From the NCBI GenBank assembly GCA_910584865.1, contig CAJUCE010000011.1, forward strand, positions 1 through 64,000: a stretch of 64,000 bases of DNA. The letters run 5' to 3'. The notes below the pieces were generated by a model that saw only the letters and a program-made list of their open reading frames with translations, searched no databases and was not told where the DNA came from. Positions 53,317 through 62,212 of the stretch are shown here, one piece after another (within the stretch, counting starts at the first letter, position 1; each line of letters opens with the position of its first letter). The stretch is from an uncultured Acetatifactor sp. (lineage in GTDB: Bacteria > Bacillota > Clostridia > Lachnospirales > Lachnospiraceae). The position numbers and the translations under genes were made by a program.

Positions 53317-54002
53317 CGGCACAGTTCCTCTTCTTCCTCCTGCCTGTATTCGGCAATCCCGTTTACAAACTCCGGGTAGGCGTTTTTCAGCATCTCCACG
53401 GTTTCCTCCCTGGGGATGCCCAGCAATTCCGTTCTCGACACTGCCATATGGTCTTTGTCAATGGGATGGTACAGATGGACGGTATCGCTGAAGCTTCCCC
53501 CTTTTCCCTCACAGCCAGGGCCATGGGTAGCAATCCACAGCTGGTTGCGGGCATTGCGGTATTCCGGTTTCAGGCTTTCAAGCCGCAGCACCACCAGCCT
53601 GTCCATGAAGTCCTCTTCCTGGCTTCCCTCCCTGCAGTCCTGTCCGCCTAAAAGCGAGACTTCATCAGTACTTATGGGATAATACTCTTTCAGTGTGGGA
53701 TAGGGGACAAAATAAGTCCTGATGCCATGTTCTCTTGCAAAATCCACCTCCCCCTGCATCCCCTGGCTGATCTTCCTGCCCATCACCCACATCTCGTCAC
53801 ACTTTTCCAGTAGGGAAAGCCCTAATTTCAGTCCCTGCTCCCTCTGCTCCGGGATGGTGTCGTTGCACCACTGGCTGAAGATGATGTGGGGTGCCAGGGG
53901 CAGCAATCCGCACTCGCTGACAAGCCTGCTGTATTCCACGGCTTTTTTGATGTTCCCCTCATAGTCCCCTCTTAAGGGGGATGCAATATATACCATTTTC
54001 AA
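53313..54002 (-). CDS. DUF4406-like nucleoside deoxyribosyltransferase-fold protein
   Basis: A 229-residue protein. VYIASPLRGDYEGNIKKAVE at the start and MWVMGRKISQGMQGEVDFAR are the two blocks of the nucleoside 2-deoxyribosyltransferase-like fold (DUF4406). The C-terminal ~100 residues look like a separate domain. Such proteins are common accessory genes of Clostridia elements; the substrate is unknown. The start may be 53996 (MVYIA). It overlaps the coupling protein start by a few bases. Confidence 0.7.
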   Translation of the reverse strand: MKMVYIASPLRGDYEGNIKKAVEYSRLVSECGLLPLAPHIIFSQWCNDTIPEQREQGLKLGLSLLEKCDEMWVMGRKISQGMQGEVDFAREHGIRTYFVPYPTLKEYYPISTDEVSLLGGQDCREGSQEEDFMDRLVVLRLESLKPEYRNARNQLWIATHGPGCEGKGGSFSDTVHLYHPIDKDHMAVSRTELLGIPREETVEMLKNAYPEFVNGIAEYRQEEEEELCR

Positions 54003-54028
54003 ATTTATCTCACCTCGATAAATGAATT

Positions 54029-54070
54029 TAGCCGAGAGACTTTCAATGACTGAAAACCTCTCGGCTATGT
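54029..54070 (-). terminator. Hairpin downstream of the 258-residue cargo gene
   Basis: TAGCCGAGAG pairs with CTCTCGGCTA around a loop of ~20 bases. Only a weak T tract follows on the minus strand. It lies between the stop at 54091 and the DUF4406-like gene. Confidence 0.5.
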
Positions 54071-54090
54071 AAAAATAATACTAAATAAGT

Positions 54091-54867
54091 TTACTGTGAT
54101 TCATAGAATTTAATTTTATCAGAAAACCTTACAGGTAGTTCCAACACATCATCAAACTCTAAATCTGATAATTCTACACCTATGTCTTTTCCAAAAGATA
54201 ATGGTATTAATGTAAATCGCAATTTCTGGTCGTTATCTAATTGCAACTCATAATGGTCTGGCTTGTTGGGACATATGACAGAAAGTCTAACTTCTTTCTG
54301 TAACTCATAACCATCAGCTATTTTGTGATAAACGGATTCAAAATTATCACTTATTGCTGATTTAAAATAGTCAATATCAGATAACTTTTCATTTAAGTCA
54401 TAATGAACTTTCCCATAAGCATGAGACAATCCATATTTTTCGGCGGCTTCGTGAAATTTAGCTATAAAGATAGAAGTATTCATTATAACCATCATTTCGG
54501 TGCCGTTTCCTTGCCATAATGGTTCAATGTACTTCCATGGTATCTTATAAAAATATTTATTGTTTTCGGCATCATAATATTTTTCATCATACTTTAAACC
54601 ATACATACAATAAATATATGCATTATTATTTTTGTACATCAATTTAGTCTCGCCAAGTAACTTCCAAGTTTTCTTATCATCAATTGAATATAAAATCTTA
54701 CTTGGGACATTTGTTAAAGCACCTTCCATTACATCTATCTGTCCTGCTGTCATGTTACCTTTCTTAAAAGCGACTTGTGGATTCATATACAATTTATAGT
54801 CTTTATATAGTGTTTCGTTGTACTCAGGTTTTGAGATTCTAATCAAAAGCAATAATTGTTCTCTCAT
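54091..54867 (-). CDS. Hypothetical protein, AT-rich cargo
   Basis: A 258-residue soluble protein without a motif I recognise. It is rich in Tyr, Lys and Asn (KDYKLYMNPQVAFKKGNMTA, LKYDEKYYDAENNKYFYKIP), and its base composition is much more AT-rich than the transfer genes, suggesting recent cargo. It has no signal peptide or helix. It is flanked by a hairpin and a decayed gene region, a setting often filled by defence genes in conjugative elements. Confidence 0.6.
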   Translation of the reverse strand: MREQLLLLIRISKPEYNETLYKDYKLYMNPQVAFKKGNMTAGQIDVMEGALTNVPSKILYSIDDKKTWKLLGETKLMYKNNNAYIYCMYGLKYDEKYYDAENNKYFYKIPWKYIEPLWQGNGTEMMVIMNTSIFIAKFHEAAEKYGLSHAYGKVHYDLNEKLSDIDYFKSAISDNFESVYHKIADGYELQKEVRLSVICPNKPDHYELQLDNDQKLRFTLIPLSFGKDIGVELSDLEFDDVLELPVRFSDKIKFYESQ

Positions 54868-55649
54868 ATTTTCGCCTCATATCAAAACTTTAATGTTATT
54901 TCAGTTGCGCTATTTTAATAAAAAATACATCCTCATATTTACTAATTTATGCTTAAGCAGCCTATCCCACGAAATCAATTGACTTATCTTTAGTAAATAT
55001 CAGAATGTATGTTCTTTAACATTCAGAATAAACCAATCTTTAAAATTTGTCAACAATATTTTGTACTTTTACTTTTAAAAATTCAATATATAGTATTTTT
55101 GTTTATTTGAACTATGTAAAAGACGGCATCATCTCCATGCCAACGCCGCCTTTTCCTCGGCCAGTCCGTCATAATATCCCGGCTTTCTTCAGATACCTAC
55201 GGTGTCATAGCAGCCATGGAGAAACACCGCCTACATCTCCATCTGTGAATTAATTCTTCAGTTCCACCACTTCAATGAGCGCTGCACATTCTTCCTCGAT
55301 CAGCTCGTTTTCCATCTCGCTGCCGAACACGCCTAAAACCCTGGAATATTTCTCATAGATTCCCTCAATTTGGGCTTATAAGGTTTTGTATTCCTTGTCC
55401 GCCTGTGACAGCTTGGCGGTATAGAACCTAGATATTCACCAATGAAAAAGGCAGACTTTATATCTGATAATTCAGAGATAGAACCTGCCTTTCCCAATAT
55501 TTTTATAGAAAAAACGTTCCCATTGTGCAAAGCATAATGCATAGTGTGCTACTCAGTTTACATCCATTTAGTTATTCCACAAACTGGAATGTATGGTATT
55601 CTTTACGGTTCTTCAAGAAAGAAAGCATTAAATACATCCAGCTTTCTTT
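54868..55649 (-). pseudogene. Decayed gene region
   Basis: Broken coding remnants on the minus strand: YTAKLSQADKEYKTL, stop, AQIEGIYEKYSRVLGVFGSE running to VELKN and stop (about 55258-55430), then RYLKK and, in another frame, PGYYDGLAEEKAALAWR and stop (~55125-55190). In-frame stops and a frameshift show a dead gene, perhaps of an older element. A long hairpin with AAAGGCAG/CTGCCTTT arms followed by TT on the minus strand lies at ~55450-55497. The left part to ~55050 is AT-rich with no ORF. Confidence 0.55.
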
Positions 55650-56309
55650 TTACGCTTCAGTGTCTAAATCAGCAAAGTGAAGTAGCTTCAATATAATTAA
55701 AGCAAAATTATAAGATAACCATCCTATATCCAAACAGTTGCCTGCAAAATATGTGTTCTTTTTATACTCCGGGTATCTAAAATATTCGACATTTCCCCCC
55801 TCAATATACTCGCAAAACCTTTCACAAAATACATCCACACCGTCCATGTAGCTATCATTAATATTGCATTCTGTTAAGAACATATTAGATAGCTCCCCTA
55901 AATCATGTGTCATTTTTGTTTTCCCAGTTATGAGCAGTAAATATTTAAACCCAATCTCAATCGCTTGCCTACCAACATAAATTGTAACTATCGAACTTGG
56001 TAGCGAATCTATAAGTTTATCAAATGCATTTATATACTCTATCCAATAATTCTTCCATAATGATATTTGATCGTCCTTTTTTAAATCTTTTTCTGTCCCA
56101 TCAAATGAATTTATACACCCAATAACATCATCTATTTTCTCCTCAGATGATAAACTATTCTTCCTTGAACCTTTTGCCAGATTCCTACCATCAATTTCAC
56201 CAAATATCGGTGATTTATCATAATTTACATGAGCTACCGAAAAAGACGCATCAAGCTGTAAAATATCTTTATAACTCAGATCATTTCCCAATGCTTTAAA
56301 GAGATTCAT
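55650..56309 (-). CDS. Possible HEPN-like cargo protein
   Basis: A 219-residue AT-rich gene. The middle (IYVGRQAIEIGFKYLLLITG then KTKMTHDLGELSNMFL) resembles HEPN domains, where an Arg-x-x-x-E helix is followed by a His-Asp-Leu segment. HEPN proteins are often ribonucleases or their antitoxin-bound partners in defence. The match is by eye and the catalytic RxxxxH motif is not clear. TTAGGAGGTAACTAAT precedes the ATG. It is alone beside the decayed region. Confidence 0.5.
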   Translation of the reverse strand: MNLFKALGNDLSYKDILQLDASFSVAHVNYDKSPIFGEIDGRNLAKGSRKNSLSSEEKIDDVIGCINSFDGTEKDLKKDDQISLWKNYWIEYINAFDKLIDSLPSSIVTIYVGRQAIEIGFKYLLLITGKTKMTHDLGELSNMFLTECNINDSYMDGVDVFCERFCEYIEGGNVEYFRYPEYKKNTYFAGNCLDIGWLSYNFALIILKLLHFADLDTEA

Positions 56310-56502
56310 ATTAGTTACCTCCTAAGTCCTTATTTATATACGTCATTATAAAATATTATTCGGTTACATGCAATGAATCTTTACAGACTGATTCCTTAAT
56401 GGATACACACTTCCGAAAAGGAAAGATTTATTTTATTCCCTTTTCGTCATAATGACTTTAATTACTTTTATTTTCATGGAGTGCCCTTTCTACACTGAGC
56501 TC

Positions 56503-57348
56503 CTATCTGACATTATAGTCAATCTGCTCACCGAACTCTTCCGCCAATTCCTCTAGCCTTTCTTCCTCCATGGGCCGGCTCTCCCGTTCCTCCCTGTCCC
56601 GGGCTGCCTCCAGCTGCACCGCAAGGAAAAGCTCCGCAGGGGCATCCGCCTCCGGTATCTGTTCCTCTTTTGGTACACAAGCATTGTACAGCTGTTTATA
56701 TGCAGCGAAATTCTGATCCAGGGTGGCATACAGGCTGTCCTCGGAAATGACCAACGCCGACACCTCGTCAAACACATTTTTCAGTTCATTCAGCATGACG
56801 GCACTGGATGCGGTGTCGTAAAACAGGTAGTCTCCTTTCCTGATCCCGCATTCCGCCGCCATGGGCGACATAAAGTTGTCCGCCACCGCCTCATGGACGG
56901 CAAATTTCAGGCTCTCCCCATCCTGGGTCATGTAGATGCCGTTCCGAACATGGAGCATATCATCCACCTGTCCGACAGGCGTTTCCACCGGCGGCGTGCA
57001 TTCCCCGAAATAATCCGTCAGGGACAGCTTTCCGTCCCTCCGGATCTCCTCCATCTGCTTCATCACGACAGCTTCCATCCGCCTGCACAGAGCCATGCGC
57101 CGCTGCAGCACCTCATACACGGGAATGTCCTTTTTGTCCTCGCCAAAGCAGAGCCAGTCCCCATCCTCCCGCCCCATAGCGGCAGCCTTTTCTGAAAGGG
57201 TATCCTTCACGGCATTTTTCCGTACCATGACCCCTTCCCTCTCAATGCCCTGTCCGTCCACGGCCACGATCATGTAGACGTTCAGTGCAATCTCCACGCA
57301 GGTGTTGATGGTTCCCCAGATGGATTCTCCCTGTGGTGGCTGGTGCAT
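56503..57348 (-). CDS. Conserved element protein, DUF5688-like
   Basis: A 281-residue protein resembling other accessory proteins of this module. It has a hydrophobic start (GTINTCVEIALNVYMIVAVD), a charged centre and a domain (YMTQDGESLKFAVHEAVADN, VMLNELKNVFDEVSALVISE) like the C-terminal part of the 353-residue protein at 60974-62035. The last ~40 residues are Glu/Arg-rich. AAGGAGAGTGATGTT precedes the ATG. Function unknown. Confidence 0.65.
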   Translation of the reverse strand: MHQPPQGESIWGTINTCVEIALNVYMIVAVDGQGIEREGVMVRKNAVKDTLSEKAAAMGREDGDWLCFGEDKKDIPVYEVLQRRMALCRRMEAVVMKQMEEIRRDGKLSLTDYFGECTPPVETPVGQVDDMLHVRNGIYMTQDGESLKFAVHEAVADNFMSPMAAECGIRKGDYLFYDTASSAVMLNELKNVFDEVSALVISEDSLYATLDQNFAAYKQLYNACVPKEEQIPEADAPAELFLAVQLEAARDREERESRPMEEERLEELAEEFGEQIDYNVR

Positions 57349-57469
57349 AACATCACTCTCCTTTTCTTTTAGTTTAATCTGCTATCACTTAACTGTCAAA
57401 TGACTGTATATTAATTATAAAGAATACCATAAAATATATCTGATGACAAGTAAGTGGAGGATATATCTT

Positions 57470-57658
57470 ATGGCTACGAACAAACGGGTATTTACCCTGA
57501 GACTGGAAGATGAGGTTTTTGACAAAATCGGGGCGCTTTCCACCGCACAGCACCGCTCCATGACAAACTATATCGAATATGTCCTGTTAAAACATATCAG
57601 GGAAGTGGAGCAGGCAGAAGGCGAAATCCGGCCGCCTGTCCCCAAAGACCATGACTGA
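57470..57658 (+). CDS. Ribbon-helix-helix regulator
   Basis: A ~62-residue protein: MATNKRVFTLRLEDEVFDKI gives the N-terminal strand and first helix, and STAQHRSMTNYIEYVLLKHI the second helix, as in Arc/MetJ-type DNA-binding dimers. GGAGG lies about ten bases upstream of the ATG at 57470; the frame opens at 57443. It is divergent from the gene at 56503 and probably autoregulates. Confidence 0.75.
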   Translation: MATNKRVFTLRLEDEVFDKIGALSTAQHRSMTNYIEYVLLKHIREVEQAEGEIRPPVPKDHD

Positions 57659-57781
57659 CAGCCTTTCCGCTCCGGCGGCGGGGCTGTTTCCCCGTCCCGT
57701 TCTTTCATAATACAACAATATATCTGTATTTTCAACCATTTTATTTGTATTATCTTTTGTTTGTCTATCACCCATAATATA

Positions 57782-57827
57782 AATCAGTAGGCGAGACCTA
57801 CTGATTCAACGACAGACCGCAGGTCTG
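57782..57827. repeat. Two perfect hairpins upstream of the Xre gene
   Basis: AATCAGTAGG/CCTACTGATT (57782-57806, five-base loop) and CAGACC/GGTCTG (57813-57827, three-base loop). They lie ~70-100 bases upstream of the Xre gene and have no T-tract, so operators or leader structure are more likely than a terminator. Confidence 0.5.
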
Positions 57828-57889
57828 GAGTCTGGTTTCAGCAGGTTTCCGATACTGCAAATCTCTACAGACAAGAAAGGGTGACAGCC

Positions 57890-58201
57890 ATGATTGATAT
57901 TCCAAACCGTTTCCGAAAGCTGCGGACTGACAAAGGGTTCAGCGTATACCGTCTTTCCAAAGAATCCGATGTGTCCGAAAACTATATCCACAAGATTGAG
58001 CGGGGCGAAAACCAGCCCTCCGTCTACATCCTGGAGAAACTGCTCTCCTGCCTCGGCACCGCGCTCCCTGAATTTCTGAATGAGGATACCGGAGTGATGT
58101 ATCCCTCCGATTTTGAACGGGAGCTTCTGGAAAGCATCCGTGTCCTGCCGAAAGAAAAGGCACAGGCGCTGCTCCAGATGGCAAAACTTTTAAAAAGCTG
58201 A
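57890..58201 (+). CDS. Xre-family regulator
   Basis: A ~103-residue protein with an N-terminal helix-turn-helix: MIDIPNRFRKLRTDKGFSVY, RLSKESDVSENYIHKIERGE and NQPSVYILEKLLSCLGTALP. The short tail is helical (LLESIRVLPKEKAQALLQMA). The start is probably ATG 57890; a GTG lies nine bases earlier. It faces away from the relaxase module and may control it. Confidence 0.82.
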   Translation: MIDIPNRFRKLRTDKGFSVYRLSKESDVSENYIHKIERGENQPSVYILEKLLSCLGTALPEFLNEDTGVMYPSDFERELLESIRVLPKEKAQALLQMAKLLKS

Positions 58202-58284
58202 CTTCTGCCGTGGCAGACTGCCCTTATCCCGGCAGGACAGCCGCCATACACATCCCCTCCAAAGTGCCGCCCCACGGCACTTTC

Positions 58285-58971
58285 CTACCGTTCCCTCACA
58301 TTTTCAAGAGGTGCAAACAGCTTCATGAAATCAAATGCCCTCTCCTTTTTCCCCAGCCCCGGCACAATGTCCTCAATCCGTTCCACCAGCGCCGCCACAG
58401 ATTCCATGCCGTCCTGATCCAGTTCCTGATCCTCCGTCCGCAGCTTCACAAGGCCCGCATGGAGAATCTTAAGTTCCGTCTCGGTAAACAGTTTTTTCCC
58501 GTCCACCAGGCCGCTCCGCATGGCAAAATCCTCGAAAGCCGCCTCCTTGTTATAAAAATACTGCCTTTGGACAGGGGCTCCTCCATGCTCCATATCCTTC
58601 CGGTAAGTGGACAATACATAATCAAAAATGGGGTGCTGCCTGCAGACCAGAACCACGCCGTTATGCTCGTTGATCTTCACCAGCCCGCTTTTATCCTGTG
58701 TGACCGCAGCTTCATCATATGGCCGGTCAGAGCAGATCCCGCAGCCGATGGCCGTGGACTTTGCCAGCGCCTGCAGCCGCTCCATCAGCTTTTCCTCCAC
58801 CTCCGCAAAAGGGTTCCTGATGATGGCGTCCTGCCTGCCATAAAAGGCGATCTGCCGGTTCTTGTGGTAAATGTCCGCCACATAATCCGGTGATGAGGGC
58901 GGCCGGATGGAGAATCCTTTTTTCTCCAGCGTCTCGAAAAACGCCTGGTAAAATTCCGTCTTGCTTTTCAT
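58285..58971 (-). CDS. Conserved hypothetical element protein
   Basis: A ~228-residue soluble protein: MKSKTEFYQAFFETLEKKGF, SPDYVADIYHKNRQIAFYGR, then a domain with GCGICSDRPYDEAA and a helical C-terminus (LKILHAGLVKLRTEDQELDQ). No family recognised. GGAGATGTAT precedes the ATG at 58971. It lies ~100 bases downstream of the relaxase gene and may be part of the same transfer unit. Confidence 0.6.
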   Translation of the reverse strand: MKSKTEFYQAFFETLEKKGFSIRPPSSPDYVADIYHKNRQIAFYGRQDAIIRNPFAEVEEKLMERLQALAKSTAIGCGICSDRPYDEAAVTQDKSGLVKINEHNGVVLVCRQHPIFDYVLSTYRKDMEHGGAPVQRQYFYNKEAAFEDFAMRSGLVDGKKLFTETELKILHAGLVKLRTEDQELDQDGMESVAALVERIEDIVPGLGKKERAFDFMKLFAPLENVRER

Positions 58972-59076
58972 ATACATCTCCTTCCTGCTGAATATATTTA
59001 GAGTGTCACTTGGAAAAGCCAGAATATTTATGGCATTTGCTACGTCACGTCATCCGACATCCGTTCATACCCCAGC

Positions 59077-60309
59077 CTAATGCTCATATCCCTTATCCTG
59101 ATATTTCAGATACAGCTCCTTCCTGGCCTCCTTAGACAGCTCCCCCTGCCATGCTTTCTCAAAATCATCATATTGGCGGCAGCTGGTATCCACCAGGGAA
59201 GAGAGCATGTCAAGCATCTCCAATACCATCTGCTCCACATAATATCTCCTCCGCCCCTCCCGGTACTCCGCCTCCCTGCCCTCGTCATCCAGGCGGATCA
59301 AAGTCTTTACCATCCCCAGGATCCGGTTGGCAATGATCTTGTCCGCCTCTGCCCCAAACTTCTTCCTCTGGGATGACAGGTATTCCTCGCTGCCCCCATA
59401 CAGATGCACCATCTTCATCCTGCTCTCCACATAGTCCGCACGCAGCTTCTTCAGTTCCGGCACCCGTGAGAGCAGATATGCCGTAAGTGCATCCACCTGT
59501 CTTTTCAGTTCCTCTGACAACAGCTGGTAGGCGATCCTGCCCTTTGAGGGCAGCGCGGATTTCAGGCGGAACACCCTGTCGGCAGTCTCGTTCAGCATGT
59601 TATCGGAAAAATCAAAATCTTCCGCCAGCTCCGCATCCAGGTCATATTCTTCACGGAGCTTCTGGTATCTCTTATTTCCCAGCAGGCGGATATGGCGCTC
59701 GAAGTCATCCACCAGGCTGTCACTGATCCTCCGCAGGCCAGCCGCCGCTTTGGTCTTTTCCGCCCCGTATGCCTGTATCCGGTCGGCAAAGGTGTCCTTG
59801 ATCATCTGCCTGCGGATGTTGTTGGGGACGGATGGATGGGTAAAGGGGTTCTTGATCCTGGCCCTTTCATCGGAATCATCCCAGAATACCGCATGGAGAT
59901 GGGGATGGCCTTTCTCCCTGTGCAGGGCCGCCGCCCACTGGAAATGCTCCCGCCGGATGCCGTTCTTCTCCGCAATGGTGCGGATATGGTTCTCAATGTA
60001 CCTCTCCCATGCCTTTTTGTCTGTGAGCAGCAGCTCCTTTGCCGTCTCTTCCCCAAATGAGACCACGCTGCGGTACATGGTGACATGCCGCCTGGAGTTC
60101 TGACAGACCAGCCGCGCCACATCCTTCCAGTCCGAAAATTCCGTCAGGGGCGTCCCCGGCTTCAGGCAGCCGAACAGCCCATGGTCCATGCCCTCATTCT
60201 TCGCCACCCTGGGCCGGGTGGCGATATAGCGCACATGGGCATAATTCCTGCTGGCCGTGCTCTTATAGTTGGGATTCTGGAACCGCTGCTTATATACCAA
60301 CAGGGAAAT
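59077..60309 (-). CDS. MobL-type relaxase
   Basis: A ~410-residue relaxase that would nick the transfer origin and carry the strand. VYKQRFQNPNYKSTASRNYA and YIATRP form the N-terminal motif with candidate catalytic Tyr residues; HREKGHPHLHAVFWDD (~130) carries the His metal-binding triad of the HUH fold. The last half is helical and charged. The start is unusual: GGGAGG lies nine bases upstream of an ATT (60307-60309), while TTG 60300 and CTG 60303 are too far from that site. It follows the 170-residue gene. Confidence 0.85.
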   Translation of the reverse strand: MSLLVYKQRFQNPNYKSTASRNYAHVRYIATRPRVAKNEGMDHGLFGCLKPGTPLTEFSDWKDVARLVCQNSRRHVTMYRSVVSFGEETAKELLLTDKKAWERYIENHIRTIAEKNGIRREHFQWAAALHREKGHPHLHAVFWDDSDERARIKNPFTHPSVPNNIRRQMIKDTFADRIQAYGAEKTKAAAGLRRISDSLVDDFERHIRLLGNKRYQKLREEYDLDAELAEDFDFSDNMLNETADRVFRLKSALPSKGRIAYQLLSEELKRQVDALTAYLLSRVPELKKLRADYVESRMKMVHLYGGSEEYLSSQRKKFGAEADKIIANRILGMVKTLIRLDDEGREAEYREGRRRYYVEQMVLEMLDMLSSLVDTSCRQYDDFEKAWQGELSKEARKELYLKYQDKGYEH

Positions 60310-60347
60310 AGGCCGTCACCTCCCATCCAAAAAATGTCCCGCCAGAA

Positions 60348-60860
60348 TCACCGCTCCCATTCCTCCTCGTATTCCCAGCTGTCATCCGTCCTTTCGGGTT
60401 CCGCTTCTTCCATCTCCATCAGCCAGGCATGCCTGTAGTTCTCCATAGTGGTACGGTAGCGCCCTGCTTCTTCTTCCAGATATTTAAGTCCCACAGCCGT
60501 GCTTGGCGGTGCCAGTTCATACTTTCTGTATAAGAGATAATGGTCACAGGCCGGGTCGTCCTTCGGGGACAGCATATCCAGGAATTCATCATAGCCAAAA
60601 GGACATGCCCTGTCGATTTCCTGGCATACCCTGTTCAGGTCCAGGAACAAATCCGCACATCCCATCCGGGACAGCACCATCTCCCCCACAGGTTCATCGG
60701 CTGTCAGGCTTACATGGATATTCCCTGTGCCGGAAACCGGCAGGGACGAAGCCTGCCATGTGATGCCGATACTGGATAGATCTTCCTGCAGCCCACACAG
60801 CCTGCAGGGCAGCTCCACCGCCAGGGTATCCCCCCGGTGCTCCAATACTGCTGTTATCAC
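60348..60860 (-). CDS. Relaxase-linked accessory protein
   Basis: A ~170-residue protein starting at GTG 60860 (VITAVLEHRGDTLAVELPCR), just behind AAAGGAGGCGCCC. It overlaps the stop of the preceding 35-residue gene (GTGA), so it is translationally coupled. The rest has a helical centre (LFLDLNRVCQEIDRACPFGY) and a Glu-rich tail. Related genes sit next to relaxases in Clostridia elements; I cannot name a function. Confidence 0.65.
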   Translation of the reverse strand: MITAVLEHRGDTLAVELPCRLCGLQEDLSSIGITWQASSLPVSGTGNIHVSLTADEPVGEMVLSRMGCADLFLDLNRVCQEIDRACPFGYDEFLDMLSPKDDPACDHYLLYRKYELAPPSTAVGLKYLEEEAGRYRTTMENYRHAWLMEMEEAEPERTDDSWEYEEEWER

Positions 60861-60964
60861 GGGCGCCTCCTTTGCCGTTCCATTCCCACACCGCACAGCA
60901 AGGGGTCTGGGTTCTCCCTCTCTGTCCGTGCGGCCAGCTCCTTATAGCGTTCTGCCTGGTTCAT
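60857..60964 (-). CDS. 35-residue small protein coupled to the accessory gene
   Basis: MNQAERYKELAARTERENPD continues PLLCGVGMERQRRRP and stops. GGAGGGGACT precedes the ATG, and the TGA overlaps the GTG start of the next gene. It is too short for a fold; coupling suggests a translational leader or small regulator. It is preceded by the 353-residue gene with a short gap. Confidence 0.6.
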   Translation of the reverse strand: MNQAERYKELAARTERENPDPLLCGVGMERQRRRP

Positions 60965-60973
60965 AGTCCCCTC

Positions 60974-62035
60974 CTATCTCCCCATCTCCTCTTCTATGTC
61001 TTCCGCCTCACCTCCCCCATATCCGTCCGGATCCATTTCCCTGTTTCCGGCATGCTCCTTGCTTTTCTCCGGGGATGTAGCCAGGGACAGCTTCTGTTCC
61101 TTTCCGTCATAGAGATATACCTGGTCCGACAGGACCTCCTCTGGCGGGATCTCATACCGGTTGCTCCCTATGACCATGCTCTGGAGCTCCCATACATCTG
61201 TTGCATCGCTCTTTTTTGCAAGCATCACCTCATGGATGCTGCAGGGCATGACGTAGAAGCTGGACTGGGCAGCATCGGCAATCGACTGCAGGAGCCCCGG
61301 GTACAGGATGGCGGCCGCCCCATGCCATTTCTGCGGGTTCGACAGGACATACAGATCCTGTTCCTCAGAAAAGACCTTTTCCGGTGTCAGAGGCTCCTCC
61401 CCATCGGAATATATGGATATCAGGCTGCTGATCTGCGCAGGGGCCTGGGCGACGGTATTGTCCAGGGCCGTCCCATACAGGGACTCCATATCCAGGCCCC
61501 ATCTTTCCATCATCCTGTCCGTCACCAGCATGCTGGCCCGTGCCTCCCCCTCTTTATAGAGCAGGACATGGAACACTGCCACCAGATCCGTGCCCTCCAC
61601 CTCCCTTTTCGGGCATCCCCGCAGGCTTTCCTGATTCATGTCCCTGTTCACCACCTGCAACCGGATGTTCCCCTTGACAGAGCCATAATCCTTAATAGCT
61701 TCCGCCATCTCTGCCTTCCATTCCATTTCTGACTCCTCTGTCAGGTAATCCGCTGCAATCGTCCGTAGGATAACCCCGTCCGATGCCCAGTCCGGGAACC
61801 TGTTGTAATACTCTTCCAGATATACCCTGGCAGGTGCTGTCTGACCGTTTCTGGTTATGGTCACTGCCACCTGTTCCTGGTCATTGTTCCTCCGTACATG
61901 GACGATATCCACCGCCGCGCCCCGGTATTCCTTTGGCAGATAGGCAAGGATCCCATCCTTTACTTTCTGCTGAAATCTTTCAAAGCCTGTCATATCTTCT
62001 TTCTCCTGTTCCTTCCCATATGTTTCCTTTTCCAT
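60974..62035 (-). CDS. DUF5688-like element protein
   Basis: A 353-residue protein typical of Clostridia conjugative elements: MTGFERFQQKVKDGILAYLP, YLEEYYNRFPDWASDG, LYVLSNPQKWHGAAAILYPG and SSFYVMPCSIHEVMLAKKSD. The C-terminal ~40 residues are acidic. TGGAGGGATTCC precedes the ATG. No enzymatic motif seen. The family name is from memory. Confidence 0.72.
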   Translation of the reverse strand: MEKETYGKEQEKEDMTGFERFQQKVKDGILAYLPKEYRGAAVDIVHVRRNNDQEQVAVTITRNGQTAPARVYLEEYYNRFPDWASDGVILRTIAADYLTEESEMEWKAEMAEAIKDYGSVKGNIRLQVVNRDMNQESLRGCPKREVEGTDLVAVFHVLLYKEGEARASMLVTDRMMERWGLDMESLYGTALDNTVAQAPAQISSLISIYSDGEEPLTPEKVFSEEQDLYVLSNPQKWHGAAAILYPGLLQSIADAAQSSFYVMPCSIHEVMLAKKSDATDVWELQSMVIGSNRYEIPPEEVLSDQVYLYDGKEQKLSLATSPEKSKEHAGNREMDPDGYGGGEAEDIEEEMGR

Positions 62036-62049
62036 GGAATCCCTCCACT

Positions 62050-62212
62050 CTATAGCCGCAATCTGTTACTTAATTCTGCAAATGATGTCCCTGCCCAGGG
62101 ATTCCCCCCAGGGCATGTGTCTCTTTGATTCTCCCATCCGCCAGGCTGGCGCTGCCGCTCCAGAAGAGACAACACTGGTACAGCCCCATCTTTCTCCCTG
62201 CTCCGGTCATAA
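62050..62212 (-). other. Possible coupled small ORF after the ribbon-helix-helix gene
   Basis: The stop of the upstream gene overlaps an ATG (ATGA) that opens a 46-codon ORF (MTGAGRKMGLYQCCLFWSGS...). A second frame over the same DNA reads SLLERQRQPGGWENQRDT and ends FAELSNRLRL but lacks a good start. I cannot decide whether either is real. Confidence 0.3.
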
